Source of the DNA: TMED23 sp964639965
GTDB lineage: Bacteria > Pseudomonadota > Alphaproteobacteria > Rhodospirillales > UBA2165
Assembly: GCA_964639965.1 (NCBI GenBank)
Contig: CAZXGI010000001.1
Location: forward strand, 72,178 to 136,177
Length of the DNA stretch: 64,000 nucleotides
Direction: 5' to 3'
A program made the position numbers and the translations under genes. Positions 35,432 through 44,296 of the stretch are shown here, piece after piece. The first letter of the stretch is position 1. Every line of letters begins with the position of its first letter. The notes beneath the pieces are model-generated. The model was not told where the DNA came from and searched no databases. It saw only the letters and a list, made by a program, of their open reading frames with translations.

Positions 35432-36508
35432 ATGCAAAAATTTCTAATACAAACATCGTTGGTTTGTATCTGTTTTAATTTAATTGGGTGTTCTAATTTA
35501 CAATGGCCTCCTCCAGGACAAACCAAGAGTTCAGGTCTGGATAAGCGCAAAGCGGTTATTCCTTCACCCCTTATTAGTAAATTTGACGAAATTCCGGTCA
35601 GTGGCGTAGTTAGAGTTAAAAAGGGCGATACTCTTTTTATTTTATCACGGCGTTATGGGGTTTCTTTTCGGGCCATTATTGAAGCAAATCATTTAAAACC
35701 GCCATATCGTTTGCGTATTGGTGAATCGTTAATCTTACCAAGACCAAGGTTCCATAAGATTGTGCGTGGCGAATCACTTTACCAAATTTCTCGACGCTAT
35801 GGTTTTGATGTTTATGAATTAGCTCGTATAAACCGTTTAAAATCCCCTTTTCGTATTTATGTCGGCCAAAAACTGGTTTTGCCATCTTTTAACGTTATGA
35901 AGCCTAAAACTTTTGCTCTAGAAAAGAAAAATTTGCAAAAATCATCCAAGATGAAAAAAAATAAGATAGCGGGTGTAGTTAGAAAACATTCTAAGAATAT
36001 ATTGAGGTTAAATAGATCGTCGTCCAAAAATCGAAAAAATGTGTCTATCTCAAATAAACCAAAGAGTGTTTCTATTCCGGATGTAAAAACGTCTGGTCGT
36101 TTTGATTGGCCAGTCCGGGGAAGGCTGTCATCTATTTTTGGTTCAAAGGGCCAAGGCTTGCATAACGATGGCATTAACATTATGGCCCCTCGGGGGGCAT
36201 CTGTTAGGGCCGCGGATGCAGGTGTTATTGCTTATGCTGGTAATGAATTGCGTGGTTTTGGTAATTTGCTTTTGATTAAACATTCGGGAGGGTGGGTAAC
36301 AGCTTATGCTCATAATGAAAAGTTGTTGGTAAAGCGTGGTGATATTGTTGCTAAAGGTCAAGTTGTAGCCAAAGTCGGTGCTTCTGGTAATGTAATTCAG
36401 CCCCAACTCCATTTTGAAGTGCGTAAGGGAAAGCGTGCCATCAACCCTCTTATGCATCTGAAGCGTATAACCGTAAATATTAAAAATGAAGCTGCAGTAT
36501 TATTATGA
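35432..36508 (+). CDS. nlpD: NlpD/DipM-like LysM-LytM lipoprotein, probably catalytically inactive
   Basis: A 358-residue envelope lipoprotein. The lipobox LIGC puts the lipidated Cys at 20. LysM domains follow at about 55-100 and 107-150, then a basic Lys/Ser-rich linker and a LytM/M23 domain at about 225-350. The M23 zinc ligands are degenerate: the HxGxD motif reads NDGIN, and the HLHFE motif reads QLHFE. This pattern matches NlpD/EnvC-type amidase activators rather than active endopeptidases. It lies directly after pcm, as nlpD does in many proteobacteria, and its stop abuts that of the convergent ATPase gene. Confidence 0.88.
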   Translation: MQKFLIQTSLVCICFNLIGCSNLQWPPPGQTKSSGLDKRKAVIPSPLISKFDEIPVSGVVRVKKGDTLFILSRRYGVSFRAIIEANHLKPPYRLRIGESLILPRPRFHKIVRGESLYQISRRYGFDVYELARINRLKSPFRIYVGQKLVLPSFNVMKPKTFALEKKNLQKSSKMKKNKIAGVVRKHSKNILRLNRSSSKNRKNVSISNKPKSVSIPDVKTSGRFDWPVRGRLSSIFGSKGQGLHNDGINIMAPRGASVRAADAGVIAYAGNELRGFGNLLLIKHSGGWVTAYAHNEKLLVKRGDIVAKGQVVAKVGASGNVIQPQLHFEVRKGKRAINPLMHLKRITVNIKNEAAVLL

Positions 36509-37366
36509 TTAATCAATATTTTTTCCGAGGCGACCCGCAAGGTCTTGAATATATTGGTATGCAACACGGCCTGAGCGTGAACCCCGGGTCATTGACCATT
36601 CCAGAGCTTCAGCATGGACCTTTTTTTTATCAATTTTTAAGCCGTAGTTTTTGACATAGCCGTCAATAATTTGGAAAAAAGTGTCCTGTTTTAGGGGGTG
36701 AAAACCAAGCCACAGACCAAACCTATCTGATAAAGACACTTTTTCTTCCACCGCTTCCGCTGTATGAATTGCGTTGGATCGTTCATTTTCTATCATATCA
36801 CGTGGCATTAAATGACGTCGGTTTGAGGTAGCATAAAAAATAATATTTTTTGGACGACCTTCGATCCCTCCTTCAAGAATAGCCTTTAAGGATTTGAATG
36901 TTGCCTCTTCCTTTTCAAAAGATAAGTCATCGCAAAATAAGACACAACGCCGGTCTTGTGCTGCTAGTATCTGTAGAAGACGAGGTAATGTTGGGATATC
37001 CTCTCTATGAATCTCAATAAGAGCCAACTTGTCATCTGAACTTTTGTTTATCTCCGCGTGCAGGGCCTTCACCAGAGAACTTTTACCAGTGCCTCTTGCG
37101 CCCCAAAGTAGTGCATTATTTGCAGGAAGACCCTCGGCAAAACGTTCTGTATTTTCGCGAAGTATATTGATTTGTTTATCTATTCCCACCAACAGGTCGA
37201 GTTCAATTTTGTTAACTTTGTGGATAGGATGGAGTTGTTCAGGATTTGAATGCCAAACAAATGCATCGGCCCCCTCAAGCGATTGGTTTTTACTTGCAGG
37301 GGGTGCTATTCGCTCTAAGGCATCCGCTATTCGTTCTAGCAAAGGTTCAATCTTTTGCTTTTCCAT
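36509..37366 (-). CDS. DUF815 family AAA-type ATPase
   Basis: An ATP-binding protein of 285 residues in this start. The N-terminal amphipathic helix is EPLLERIADALERIAP, the Walker A is LLWGARGTGKSSLVKAL near 95, the Walker B-like strand is CVLFCDDLSF near 145, and an arginine-rich sensor region (TSNRRHLMPRDM) follows. The frame continues upstream to a TTG at 37435, but ATG 37366 has AAGGAG in place and gives the usual start. The function of DUF815 ATPases is unknown. This gene is a standard neighbour of yajC-secDF and nlpD in alphaproteobacteria. Confidence 0.9.
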   Translation of the reverse strand: MEKQKIEPLLERIADALERIAPPASKNQSLEGADAFVWHSNPEQLHPIHKVNKIELDLLVGIDKQINILRENTERFAEGLPANNALLWGARGTGKSSLVKALHAEINKSSDDKLALIEIHREDIPTLPRLLQILAAQDRRCVLFCDDLSFEKEEATFKSLKAILEGGIEGRPKNIIFYATSNRRHLMPRDMIENERSNAIHTAEAVEEKVSLSDRFGLWLGFHPLKQDTFFQIIDGYVKNYGLKIDKKKVHAEALEWSMTRGSRSGRVAYQYIQDLAGRLGKNID

Positions 37367-37764
37367 TATTAGGATCTCCTTAGAATTACCACACTTTACG
37401 CGGCGGGACCCTAGCATAAGGATATTTTTCGTCAATAAATTCTTCTTATAGCACAGTTTTAACTAATTGGTAATTGTCGTAGATTGAGTTTAATCTCAAT
37501 AGAAGCTTTCCTTCTCCCATGCTAAAATCTTAGCCGTTAAATATATCAATTTAGTAATAAATCTATGGTTATCCGATATCTCTGCCATTTTTTGTAAGGC
37601 TAGAGGTTTTCAATTATTGAATGTTTTTATGAATTAGATGGAATTGATTTTCCATTTTTACTGTTTTATTTTGTGGTGTTAGATTGGTAGAGAATGAAAT
37701 TACGATTGCATTGGCGGTGTAGCGGGTTATATTCCGCGCATTGTTATTGTATAGGGAGCTACAA
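37367..37764. other. 398-base divergent intergenic region before yajC
   Basis: No gene is seen between the DUF815 ATPase and yajC. It contains an imperfect palindrome, ATTGAG-6-CTCAAT at 37481-37498, and a fair sigma70-type promoter just before yajC. I saw no tRNA or recognisable small RNA. Confidence 0.7.
37706..37733 (+). promoter_or_regulatory. Candidate promoter of the yajC-secDF operon
   Basis: TTGCAT (37706-37711) and TATATT (37728-37733) are spaced by 16 bases and end about 30 bases before the yajC ATG at 37765. Consensus match only. Confidence 0.45.
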
Positions 37765-38160
37765 ATGATTATTACGCCTGCTTACGCGCAAACTGCTGGT
37801 GGCACCGATGGCGGTTTTGCAACCTTATTGCCTTTAGTTTTGATTTTTGTTGTTTTTTATTTTTTATTGATTAGGCCCCAGCAAAAGAGAGCTAAGAATC
37901 ATCGTAATATGTTAGCTGCTGTGGTGCGCGGTGATAAAATTGTAACTGGAGGTGGTATTATAGGAACTGTTACAAAAGTCGTTAATGATGATGAATTAGC
38001 AGTTGAAATTGCTGAAGGGATAAAAATTAGGGTTCAGCGGGGTCTAATAGCTAACGTACAATCAAAATCCCAGCCTTCAAACGGTAACGAGCCAACTTCA
38101 CCAACTAATGATGCAGGTGGAGGAATACTTGGTAAGCTGCTAGGTGGAGGTAAAAAGTAA
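37765..38160 (+). CDS. yajC: Preprotein translocase subunit YajC
   Basis: A 131-residue protein from ATG 37765, which is preceded by AGGGAG (the frame itself opens eight codons earlier). It has the YajC plan: a short periplasmic start, one membrane helix (LLPLVLIFVVFYFLLIRPQQKR), and the domain GDKIVTGGGIIGTV. A Gly-rich tail of about 35 residues is longer than in E. coli. It works with SecD and SecF on the Sec translocon. Confidence 0.95.
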   Translation: MIITPAYAQTAGGTDGGFATLLPLVLIFVVFYFLLIRPQQKRAKNHRNMLAAVVRGDKIVTGGGIIGTVTKVVNDDELAVEIAEGIKIRVQRGLIANVQSKSQPSNGNEPTSPTNDAGGGILGKLLGGGKK

Positions 38161-38200
38161 TTTACTTAGAGACGAATTTCTGGAGTGTCTTACATACCAC

Positions 38201-39778
38201 ATGGTTTATTTTTCTAAATGGAAGATCTCAATAATATTGGGGATTGTGTTGCTTGGGTTTGTGATTGCGGCACCAAACTTATTGGACCAAAAAACGGCAG
38301 ACAATTTACCACGTTGGCTCCCTCACAAGCAGGTCAATCTGGGCCTTGACCTTCAAGGAGGTTCACATTTGTTGCTTGAAGTGAAGGTGTCAGTGGTCTT
38401 GCGTGAACGCCTTGAAAGTATCGTTGATGCAATTAGGGTGGTTTTGCGCAAAAATCGTATCGGTTATGCTAGGCTTGGCCTTCAAGGTAACACGGTAAAT
38501 TTTTCTGTGCGTAAGATATCTGATGTTGAAAAAGCACAAAAGCTTGTTAAAGAAGTGGAGCAAGATCTTGAGATCACTGTTGAAGATGACAAAATAAGCC
38601 TAAATTTCAATGAAAAATCGCTCCGAAATATAAAGAGTTCCGCTGTAGATCAGTCTATTGAAATTGTTCGTCGGCGTATCGACGAGACAGGCACAAGAGA
38701 GCCAGCTATACAAAGGCAAGGCCAAGACCGTATTTTAGTTCAAGTGCCGGGTCTAAGTGACCCTGAAAGATTGAAGAGACTGTTAGGTAAAACGGCTAAA
38801 ATGAGTTTTCACTTGTTGGATCATAAAGGTTCAATGGCCGATGCATTACAGGGCCGTATCCCGCCTGGAGCTATGTTATTGGCCTCGACCGAAGGGACTT
38901 CTAAAGGTCAATCGCGTCGCTATTTAGTTAAGAAACGGGTTGCGGTTGGAGGTGATCGCTTAATTGATTCACAACCTTCCTTCGATAGCCGAACGGGTGA
39001 ACCAATTGTCAATTTTCGATTTGATACTCTAGGTGGAAAAAAATTTGGTGATGTAACAAAAAAGAATGTAAATCGACCTTTTGCGATTGTTTTAGATGGC
39101 AAAGTAATTTCGGCTCCTGTCATACGAGAGCCGATCCTTGGTGGTAGTGGTCAGATCAGTGGTAATTTTACAATTAGTGGTGCGCAGGATCTAGCTCTTC
39201 TTTTGCGGGCTGGGGCTTTGCCAGCTCCCTTAACTATTTTAGAAGAACGTTCAGTTGGACCAGGATTGGGTGCAGATAGTATTGCGGCTGGGAAAATAGC
39301 TTCAATTATAGGTCTTATTTTAGTTATTGTTTTTATGGTTATAATATACGGTGTTTTTGGTTTTTTTGCAGATATTGCCTTACTGGTAAATATGGTTCTG
39401 ATATTAGGTAGTTTATCCCTTTTGCAGGCAACTCTTACACTACCCGGTATTGCTGGTATTGTCCTAACTATTGGCATGGCAGTTGATGCTAACGTACTGG
39501 TGTTTGAACGTATTAGAGAAGAGGTGCGTGCAGGTAGAACTCCAATATCGGCAATTGATTCTGGTTACAGTCGAGCCATAACTACAATTGTTGATGCTAA
39601 TTTGACAACGCTAATCGCCGCGTTAATTTTGTTTTATTTTGGCTCAGGCCCTGTCCGTGGCTTTGCAGTTACCTTGTCGATCGGGATAGTAAGTTCAATG
39701 TTCACAGCGATTATGCTAACTCGTCTGATGGTTGTTGCGTGGATTAGGAACCGCCGCGTCACCGAAGTTCCAATATAA
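38201..39778 (+). CDS. secD: Protein translocase subunit SecD
   Basis: A proton-driven Sec accessory of 525 residues from the ATG at 38201. The first helix is WKISIILGIVLLGFVIAAP, then the motif NLGLDLQGGSHLLLEV near 45, a large periplasmic domain, and the five-helix RND core with GMAVDANVLVFERIREE near 425. The frame is open another 19 codons upstream into yajC, without a convincing start. It is followed by secF with 10 bases between stop and start. Confidence 0.95.
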   Translation: MVYFSKWKISIILGIVLLGFVIAAPNLLDQKTADNLPRWLPHKQVNLGLDLQGGSHLLLEVKVSVVLRERLESIVDAIRVVLRKNRIGYARLGLQGNTVNFSVRKISDVEKAQKLVKEVEQDLEITVEDDKISLNFNEKSLRNIKSSAVDQSIEIVRRRIDETGTREPAIQRQGQDRILVQVPGLSDPERLKRLLGKTAKMSFHLLDHKGSMADALQGRIPPGAMLLASTEGTSKGQSRRYLVKKRVAVGGDRLIDSQPSFDSRTGEPIVNFRFDTLGGKKFGDVTKKNVNRPFAIVLDGKVISAPVIREPILGGSGQISGNFTISGAQDLALLLRAGALPAPLTILEERSVGPGLGADSIAAGKIASIIGLILVIVFMVIIYGVFGFFADIALLVNMVLILGSLSLLQATLTLPGIAGIVLTIGMAVDANVLVFERIREEVRAGRTPISAIDSGYSRAITTIVDANLTTLIAALILFYFGSGPVRGFAVTLSIGIVSSMFTAIMLTRLMVVAWIRNRRVTEVPI

Positions 39779-39788
39779 AGGCGATGTA

Positions 39789-40736
39789 ATGAAACCGTTA
39801 AATTTAATACCTGCTAAACCTAATATAAATTTTGCTGGCCAACGTAAGGTATTTTTTGGCATTTCTTTGCTGTTAATTTTACTCTCTGCTACATTATTTA
39901 TTGTGCGCGACCTTAATTATGGCATTGATTTTCAAGGTGGTATATTAGTTGAGGTGCGTGTTGATCGTGTTGGAAAATTAAGTGAAATGCGCCAACGACT
40001 TTCAACTCTGGGCTTAGGAGAGGTTTCGCTTCAGGAATTTGGAGCGCCAACCGATATTCTTATTCGGGTTCAGAAGCAGGTTGGTGGTGAAAAGGCTCAA
40101 CAAGCAGCAATCAATAGAATAAAACGCGAATTGGGGGAAGGTGTAAAATACCGCCGTACCGAATTTGTTGGTCCAAAAGTTAGTTCGGAATTGTTTCAAG
40201 ATGGCGTATTAGCTGTATTTTTAGCGATAATTGGTATTTTACTCTACATTTGGTTTAGGTTTGAATGGCAATTTGGTGTTGGTGCTATTATTGCACTATG
40301 CCATGATGTGATAACAACTATTGGGATATTTGCGCTAACTGGAATAGAATTCAACTTATCAACCGTTGCTGCGATATTGACCATTGCAGGTTATTCTATT
40401 AATGACACTGTTGTTGTTTTTGACCGAGTTCGTGAAAATTTGCGGAAATTTAAATCTTTATCATTGTTTGAACTGCTCAATAATTCGGTTAATGAGACTT
40501 TGTCTCGTACCGTTATGACTTCAGTTACCACATTATTAGCTTTATTATCACTTTATATACTTGGAGGGGAAGTTATCCGCGGGTTCAGTTTTGCTATGAT
40601 ATGGGGTGTTTTGATCGGAACTTATTCTTCAATTTGTTTGGCGGTGCCTTTATTGTTATATCTCAATATCGATAGAGGGACTTCGCGTGCAAAGGATAGC
40701 AGTAATAATATTGAAAAAGGCACGTCTCAGTTATAA
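39789..40736 (+). CDS. secF: Protein translocase subunit SecF
   Basis: A 315-residue partner of SecD. The first helix, then NYGIDFQGGILVEVRV near 45, and the core motif AGYSINDTVVVFDRVREN near 200 are diagnostic. ATG 39789 is chosen because AAAGGCGATG lies immediately ahead; the frame opens inside secD at 39732. It is followed by a Mth938-domain gene, a conserved neighbour. Confidence 0.95.
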   Translation: MKPLNLIPAKPNINFAGQRKVFFGISLLLILLSATLFIVRDLNYGIDFQGGILVEVRVDRVGKLSEMRQRLSTLGLGEVSLQEFGAPTDILIRVQKQVGGEKAQQAAINRIKRELGEGVKYRRTEFVGPKVSSELFQDGVLAVFLAIIGILLYIWFRFEWQFGVGAIIALCHDVITTIGIFALTGIEFNLSTVAAILTIAGYSINDTVVVFDRVRENLRKFKSLSLFELLNNSVNETLSRTVMTSVTTLLALLSLYILGGEVIRGFSFAMIWGVLIGTYSSICLAVPLLLYLNIDRGTSRAKDSSNNIEKGTSQL

Positions 40737-40764
40737 GGAAAATACCAAAAGGTAGGAAAAGGTT

Positions 40765-41148
40765 ATTTCACTTGATATTACCCCATCAATTCCCGTTGGT
40801 CGCCAGATTATACAGAGTTATGGCGATTACAAATTTAAAGTTAGCGATGTAGTCTATAGGAATTCTATACTAGTATTCCAGAATGAAACACTAGAATGGC
40901 CAACTGCGTCGATTAATAATTTGAAAGGCAGCTCGTTTTTAGATGTTTTGAAAGCAGATCCGGCTATTGAAATATTATTAATTGGCTGTGGGATACGCGC
41001 TACCCTTATTAAAGCTGATATTTTAGCGGATATAAAAAGTGCTGGTATTGCCTTCGAGTCGATGGATACAGGTGCAGCATGCAGAACCTTCAACGTTTTA
41101 ATGTCTGAAGATCGTAGGGTGGCAGCGGCTCTTATTCCAGTTGGGTAA
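40765..41148 (+). CDS. Mth938-like domain protein, apparent AUU start
   Basis: A 127-residue member of the Mth938/NDUFAF3-like family that usually follows secF in alphaproteobacteria. The protein reads MSLDITPSIPVGRQIIQSYG at the start if ATT 40765 is used, then ILLIGCG near 75 and the signature MDTGAACRTFNVL near 105. No ATG, GTG or TTG exists in frame between the stop at 40753 and base 40921, where a TTG would delete the first 52 residues. AGGAAAAGG lies just before the ATT. Homologs are linked to complex I assembly in mitochondria; the bacterial role is unclear. Initiation at AUU is inference; a base error is the alternative. Confidence 0.8.
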   Translation: MSLDITPSIPVGRQIIQSYGDYKFKVSDVVYRNSILVFQNETLEWPTASINNLKGSSFLDVLKADPAIEILLIGCGIRATLIKADILADIKSAGIAFESMDTGAACRTFNVLMSEDRRVAAALIPVG

Positions 41149-41155
41149 AATATAA

Positions 41156-43249
41156 ATGCCATATCAACCGTATTTGAGAGAGACTAAAGAGTCGTCAGAT
41201 GAATTATTAAAATCTGGGAATTATGCGTATGCTTTTTATAAAGCATCAGATCCAGAGACGCGCGCATGTGCTAGAATTATGTGCGGTTCTATTGAAACAG
41301 GCCTAGCAGAATTAGCTGCATGTAACGGCATATCACAATATTCATCTCTTATCCAAGCTTATGGTTACTGGTGTCTGAAGAAAAAAAAATATGCGCTAGA
41401 AATTCTCTCGGGCGTTGAAAGTGAAAAAGCAAAAAAGTTTTCTGGGTTTATTCAAAATGGAGCCGAGGTGCTAATTTTCTCTACCACCGGTGAGGACAAA
41501 ATTAAGGACTTTGACGATATTAAAATATCATATCAGTCTATTAAATTAGAAAATTTTAAGAAAAATATTTCTGATAAAGATAAAAATAAGGATTTGATTA
41601 TCAGTTATGGTGCTTATGGCGTCAATTTACCCAATAATATTTTTGATATCGAATGCCCAATAGCATTCTGGGTTAGCGACCATGATTTTTTTTATTCGAC
41701 GCGTTATAGTGACCTCTCTCGTGCAACAGTGTTGATAACCAATAGTGCGGGCGAACATTGCGAATTAAGCCAACATTATAGTTCTAGAATTGCATCTTTT
41801 CCGGGACATGAGTTTTATCGAAATAGTGATTATTTCCATGAGCCTAGCCATATTAAAAAGTTTGATATTTGTTTTACTGGCAAGGCGTTTGTTCCTTACA
41901 TGCGGGACAAAGCACAGTTTCTCTACCAGTTTATTAAACTTAATGAGCCAGAATTAGATATAAGAATCTACGATGGTTATTTGCAGGAAGAACAGTTTAT
42001 GTCTGTTATGGCAAATAGCCGATTTATTCCGCTTTTTTGGCGTTATGCCGGGGGAATTCAGACGCGTGCTATTGATGCTATTAGGCAAGGAGCCAATGTC
42101 TTCTCGCCGGAGAAGCTAACAGCAGGAGTTTTAATTAAAGGGGTCGAAGCTGGATTTGTGAGTTTGTGTTCAGGTGTTTCAAGTCAGCTGGTTCGCAAAT
42201 ATATAAAAGACTATGAAGCCATTGTGGAACGTCGCCACGATAATAACCTTTTTAAGGATTTATTTTGGTCTCAACCCTATAGAGAACAACGATTTGTTAA
42301 ATTCTGTCTTTTTCAAACAATTTTAACACAAACCCCCGACGTTGCTATTGCTAATAATTTGCCTCTACCCGCCGAGTTAAGGGGCTACTCGGAAAAAAAT
42401 GCTAGAAAACTGTATACGAGTATTGCCAAGTATAACATGTCAGCCAGCATAAAAGGCGTTGCTCATTATAATTTTGCGGCGGCAGCAGCTTTGTATGCTG
42501 CAACAGCAGGCGATGGCAATGCTAGGTTAGGTCAAATTTCCGTAGAAATTTATACTATGGGACAAGAAAAATTTCCGAACAACTTGATTCTGAAGTTTAA
42601 TGCAGCAAGAGCTCTTTGGTTGTTCGGTGCGAAATCTGAAGCTTCACCAATTTTTGATGAATTGTCACGTTCGGATGAAAAACATGATTTCGACCCGACA
42701 GATGGTGTGTTAAGCCACCGAATTCAGGCTCTCTCTGAGATGTTTTCTTACGGTGATTATTTTCAAGCAGCATTAAATGATCCAATTCGTGCCCGCAAAA
42801 TAATTCAAAGCTCGGCACTAACTTATCTTGGCGTCTACGCTTTTGAGACAAATCAGGTTAAAGAAGCAGCTAAATTTCTTAGAAAGGCTGTCACGATATT
42901 TACCGAAAATGTCGCAGCTTATAAGTGGTTGACTAAAGTTCTAGTTTGTTTATCGGCAGACGCAAAAGAAATTCTCGGGGTTTTCTATAAAGCGATAAAC
43001 TTATATCCCCCAAATTTATGTGACCTCTTGCCATATGGCGTTGAAGCGGAACTTTCAACTGGGAATGAGGAAAAGGCCTCTGCTCTATTAAATAATTGGG
43101 TTTTATACCATTGGCGTGTGCGAGAGCCCTCGGGTAAGCTTTTGTCTTTGAACGAAAGGTCGTTGAGAATTATATATGATAATCAATTTCTATTAGATGA
43201 TTGGATAATTGAGAAGTTTGAGAAAATAAAAAAAGAAGCGTTAGATTAA
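41156..43249 (+). CDS. Glycosyltransferase-like protein with C-terminal TPR region
   Basis: A 697-residue soluble protein. Residues 1-130 are helical and repeat-like. The middle (about 135-345) resembles a CgeB/GT-B-type transferase: strands and turns such as FDICFTGKAF, then FIPLFWRYAGG and TRAIDAIRQGANVFSP, where these enzymes have the nucleotide-sugar site. From about 430 to 690 the sequence is helix-turn-helix repeats like TPRs (AAAAALYAATAGDGNARLGQ, AAKFLRKAVTIFTENVAAYK). A TPR region joined to a transferase suggests a protein acceptor. The ATG is seven bases after the Mth938 stop; no signal peptide is seen. The family assignment is moderate. Confidence 0.65.
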   Translation: MPYQPYLRETKESSDELLKSGNYAYAFYKASDPETRACARIMCGSIETGLAELAACNGISQYSSLIQAYGYWCLKKKKYALEILSGVESEKAKKFSGFIQNGAEVLIFSTTGEDKIKDFDDIKISYQSIKLENFKKNISDKDKNKDLIISYGAYGVNLPNNIFDIECPIAFWVSDHDFFYSTRYSDLSRATVLITNSAGEHCELSQHYSSRIASFPGHEFYRNSDYFHEPSHIKKFDICFTGKAFVPYMRDKAQFLYQFIKLNEPELDIRIYDGYLQEEQFMSVMANSRFIPLFWRYAGGIQTRAIDAIRQGANVFSPEKLTAGVLIKGVEAGFVSLCSGVSSQLVRKYIKDYEAIVERRHDNNLFKDLFWSQPYREQRFVKFCLFQTILTQTPDVAIANNLPLPAELRGYSEKNARKLYTSIAKYNMSASIKGVAHYNFAAAAALYAATAGDGNARLGQISVEIYTMGQEKFPNNLILKFNAARALWLFGAKSEASPIFDELSRSDEKHDFDPTDGVLSHRIQALSEMFSYGDYFQAALNDPIRARKIIQSSALTYLGVYAFETNQVKEAAKFLRKAVTIFTENVAAYKWLTKVLVCLSADAKEILGVFYKAINLYPPNLCDLLPYGVEAELSTGNEEKASALLNNWVLYHWRVREPSGKLLSLNERSLRIIYDNQFLLDDWIIEKFEKIKKEALD

Positions 43250-43252
43250 AAT

Positions 43253-44293
43253 ATGGATATTTCAATTGTCATAACAACGGTTAACCGAGCGCCTGATTTA
43301 ATGAGGTCATTAGATTCACTTTTGTTACAAGATTTTCCATCGGATTCATTCGAAGTTATTATTGTTGATAATGGTTCTGTTGATGATACAAAAAAAGTGT
43401 GTGACAACTATGCTTCGAAGTTTAAATACTTTACTTACATTTATGATGCTCGCCCCGGCCAATTAGTGGGTTGGCACAGAGGCCTCACTATTTCTCAAGG
43501 TGAAGTTTGTTGTTTTATAGACGATGACGTTTGTCCTAATCCTAGTTGGCTCTTGGGCGTACAAGACGCATACTTAGATTTAGATGTGGGATTGGCCACC
43601 GGCCCAATTAGTTTGGCTTACGAAACATTGCCTCCTGATTGGATCAATTTTATGCTTATTGGTGAGCCCGGTGCACAAACTTTACCGGTTTTCGGATTAT
43701 TAGACTGTGGGAATGCAATAAAGGAAATACCTGGAAATTTTGTTTGGGGCACAAATTTTACGGTTCGTAAATCTTGTTTATACGAAGTCAATGGTTTTCA
43801 TCCTTGCGCAATGCCAGCTCAGTTATTAAAATTTTATGGTGATGGTGAAGTTTATGTAGGGCGATCAATTCAAGAAAAGGGTAGAAAGATAATTTACCAT
43901 CCATGCATATCTGTTATCCACAACATTTCAGAGAGCCGACTATCTTTTAGATCAATAAAGTCCAAATTTATAACTACCGGTTGTGCCAGATCTTTCGCAT
44001 TACTACGTCAGAAAAAAGAGCCGTACGATGTTCCTGGGTCAGAAGAGTTCCGAGACATGGCATTACGTTATTTTACTAGTCCTGATAAAACACCCAAAGA
44101 TTTGATTCAATTAATCCAAGGAGGCCTGACTTACGGTGTTACCCAGCATCTGAAAAATTTTGTTGAGGACAAAGGATTCAGAAAATGGGTATTACATGAT
44201 GATTATCTGGATCTCGAAAAGTGTTATGCTCACCCTGAACTGTTGGAAGGGCGAAAACCAGGAGTTTCCATCGATTGGCGTTCCGGAAATTAA
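43253..44293 (+). CDS. Glycosyltransferase family 2 protein
   Basis: A 346-residue GT-A enzyme. The GT2 start (ISIVITTVNRAPDLMRSLDS), the VDNGSVDDT motif near 38 and the metal-binding DDD at 90-92 (CCFIDDDVCPNP) are clear. The later FVWGTNFTVRKSCLYEVNGF segment near 163-182 is the acceptor-side region typical of GT2. The C terminus is a helical tail with no membrane segment, so it acts in the cytoplasm or peripherally. It starts three bases after the previous gene, which implies one transcript. The sugar and acceptor are unknown. Confidence 0.9.
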   Translation: MDISIVITTVNRAPDLMRSLDSLLLQDFPSDSFEVIIVDNGSVDDTKKVCDNYASKFKYFTYIYDARPGQLVGWHRGLTISQGEVCCFIDDDVCPNPSWLLGVQDAYLDLDVGLATGPISLAYETLPPDWINFMLIGEPGAQTLPVFGLLDCGNAIKEIPGNFVWGTNFTVRKSCLYEVNGFHPCAMPAQLLKFYGDGEVYVGRSIQEKGRKIIYHPCISVIHNISESRLSFRSIKSKFITTGCARSFALLRQKKEPYDVPGSEEFRDMALRYFTSPDKTPKDLIQLIQGGLTYGVTQHLKNFVEDKGFRKWVLHDDYLDLEKCYAHPELLEGRKPGVSIDWRSGN

Positions 44294-44296
44294 TGT

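Noticed and set aside
37367..37764. tRNA or small RNA in the gap before yajC
   Set aside because: No cloverleaf, no stable hairpin followed by a T-run; only a weak palindrome and a promoter.
40854..41162. 102-residue minus-strand frame under the Mth938 gene
   Set aside because: It is the antisense shadow of a recognisable family; no ribosome site or family match.
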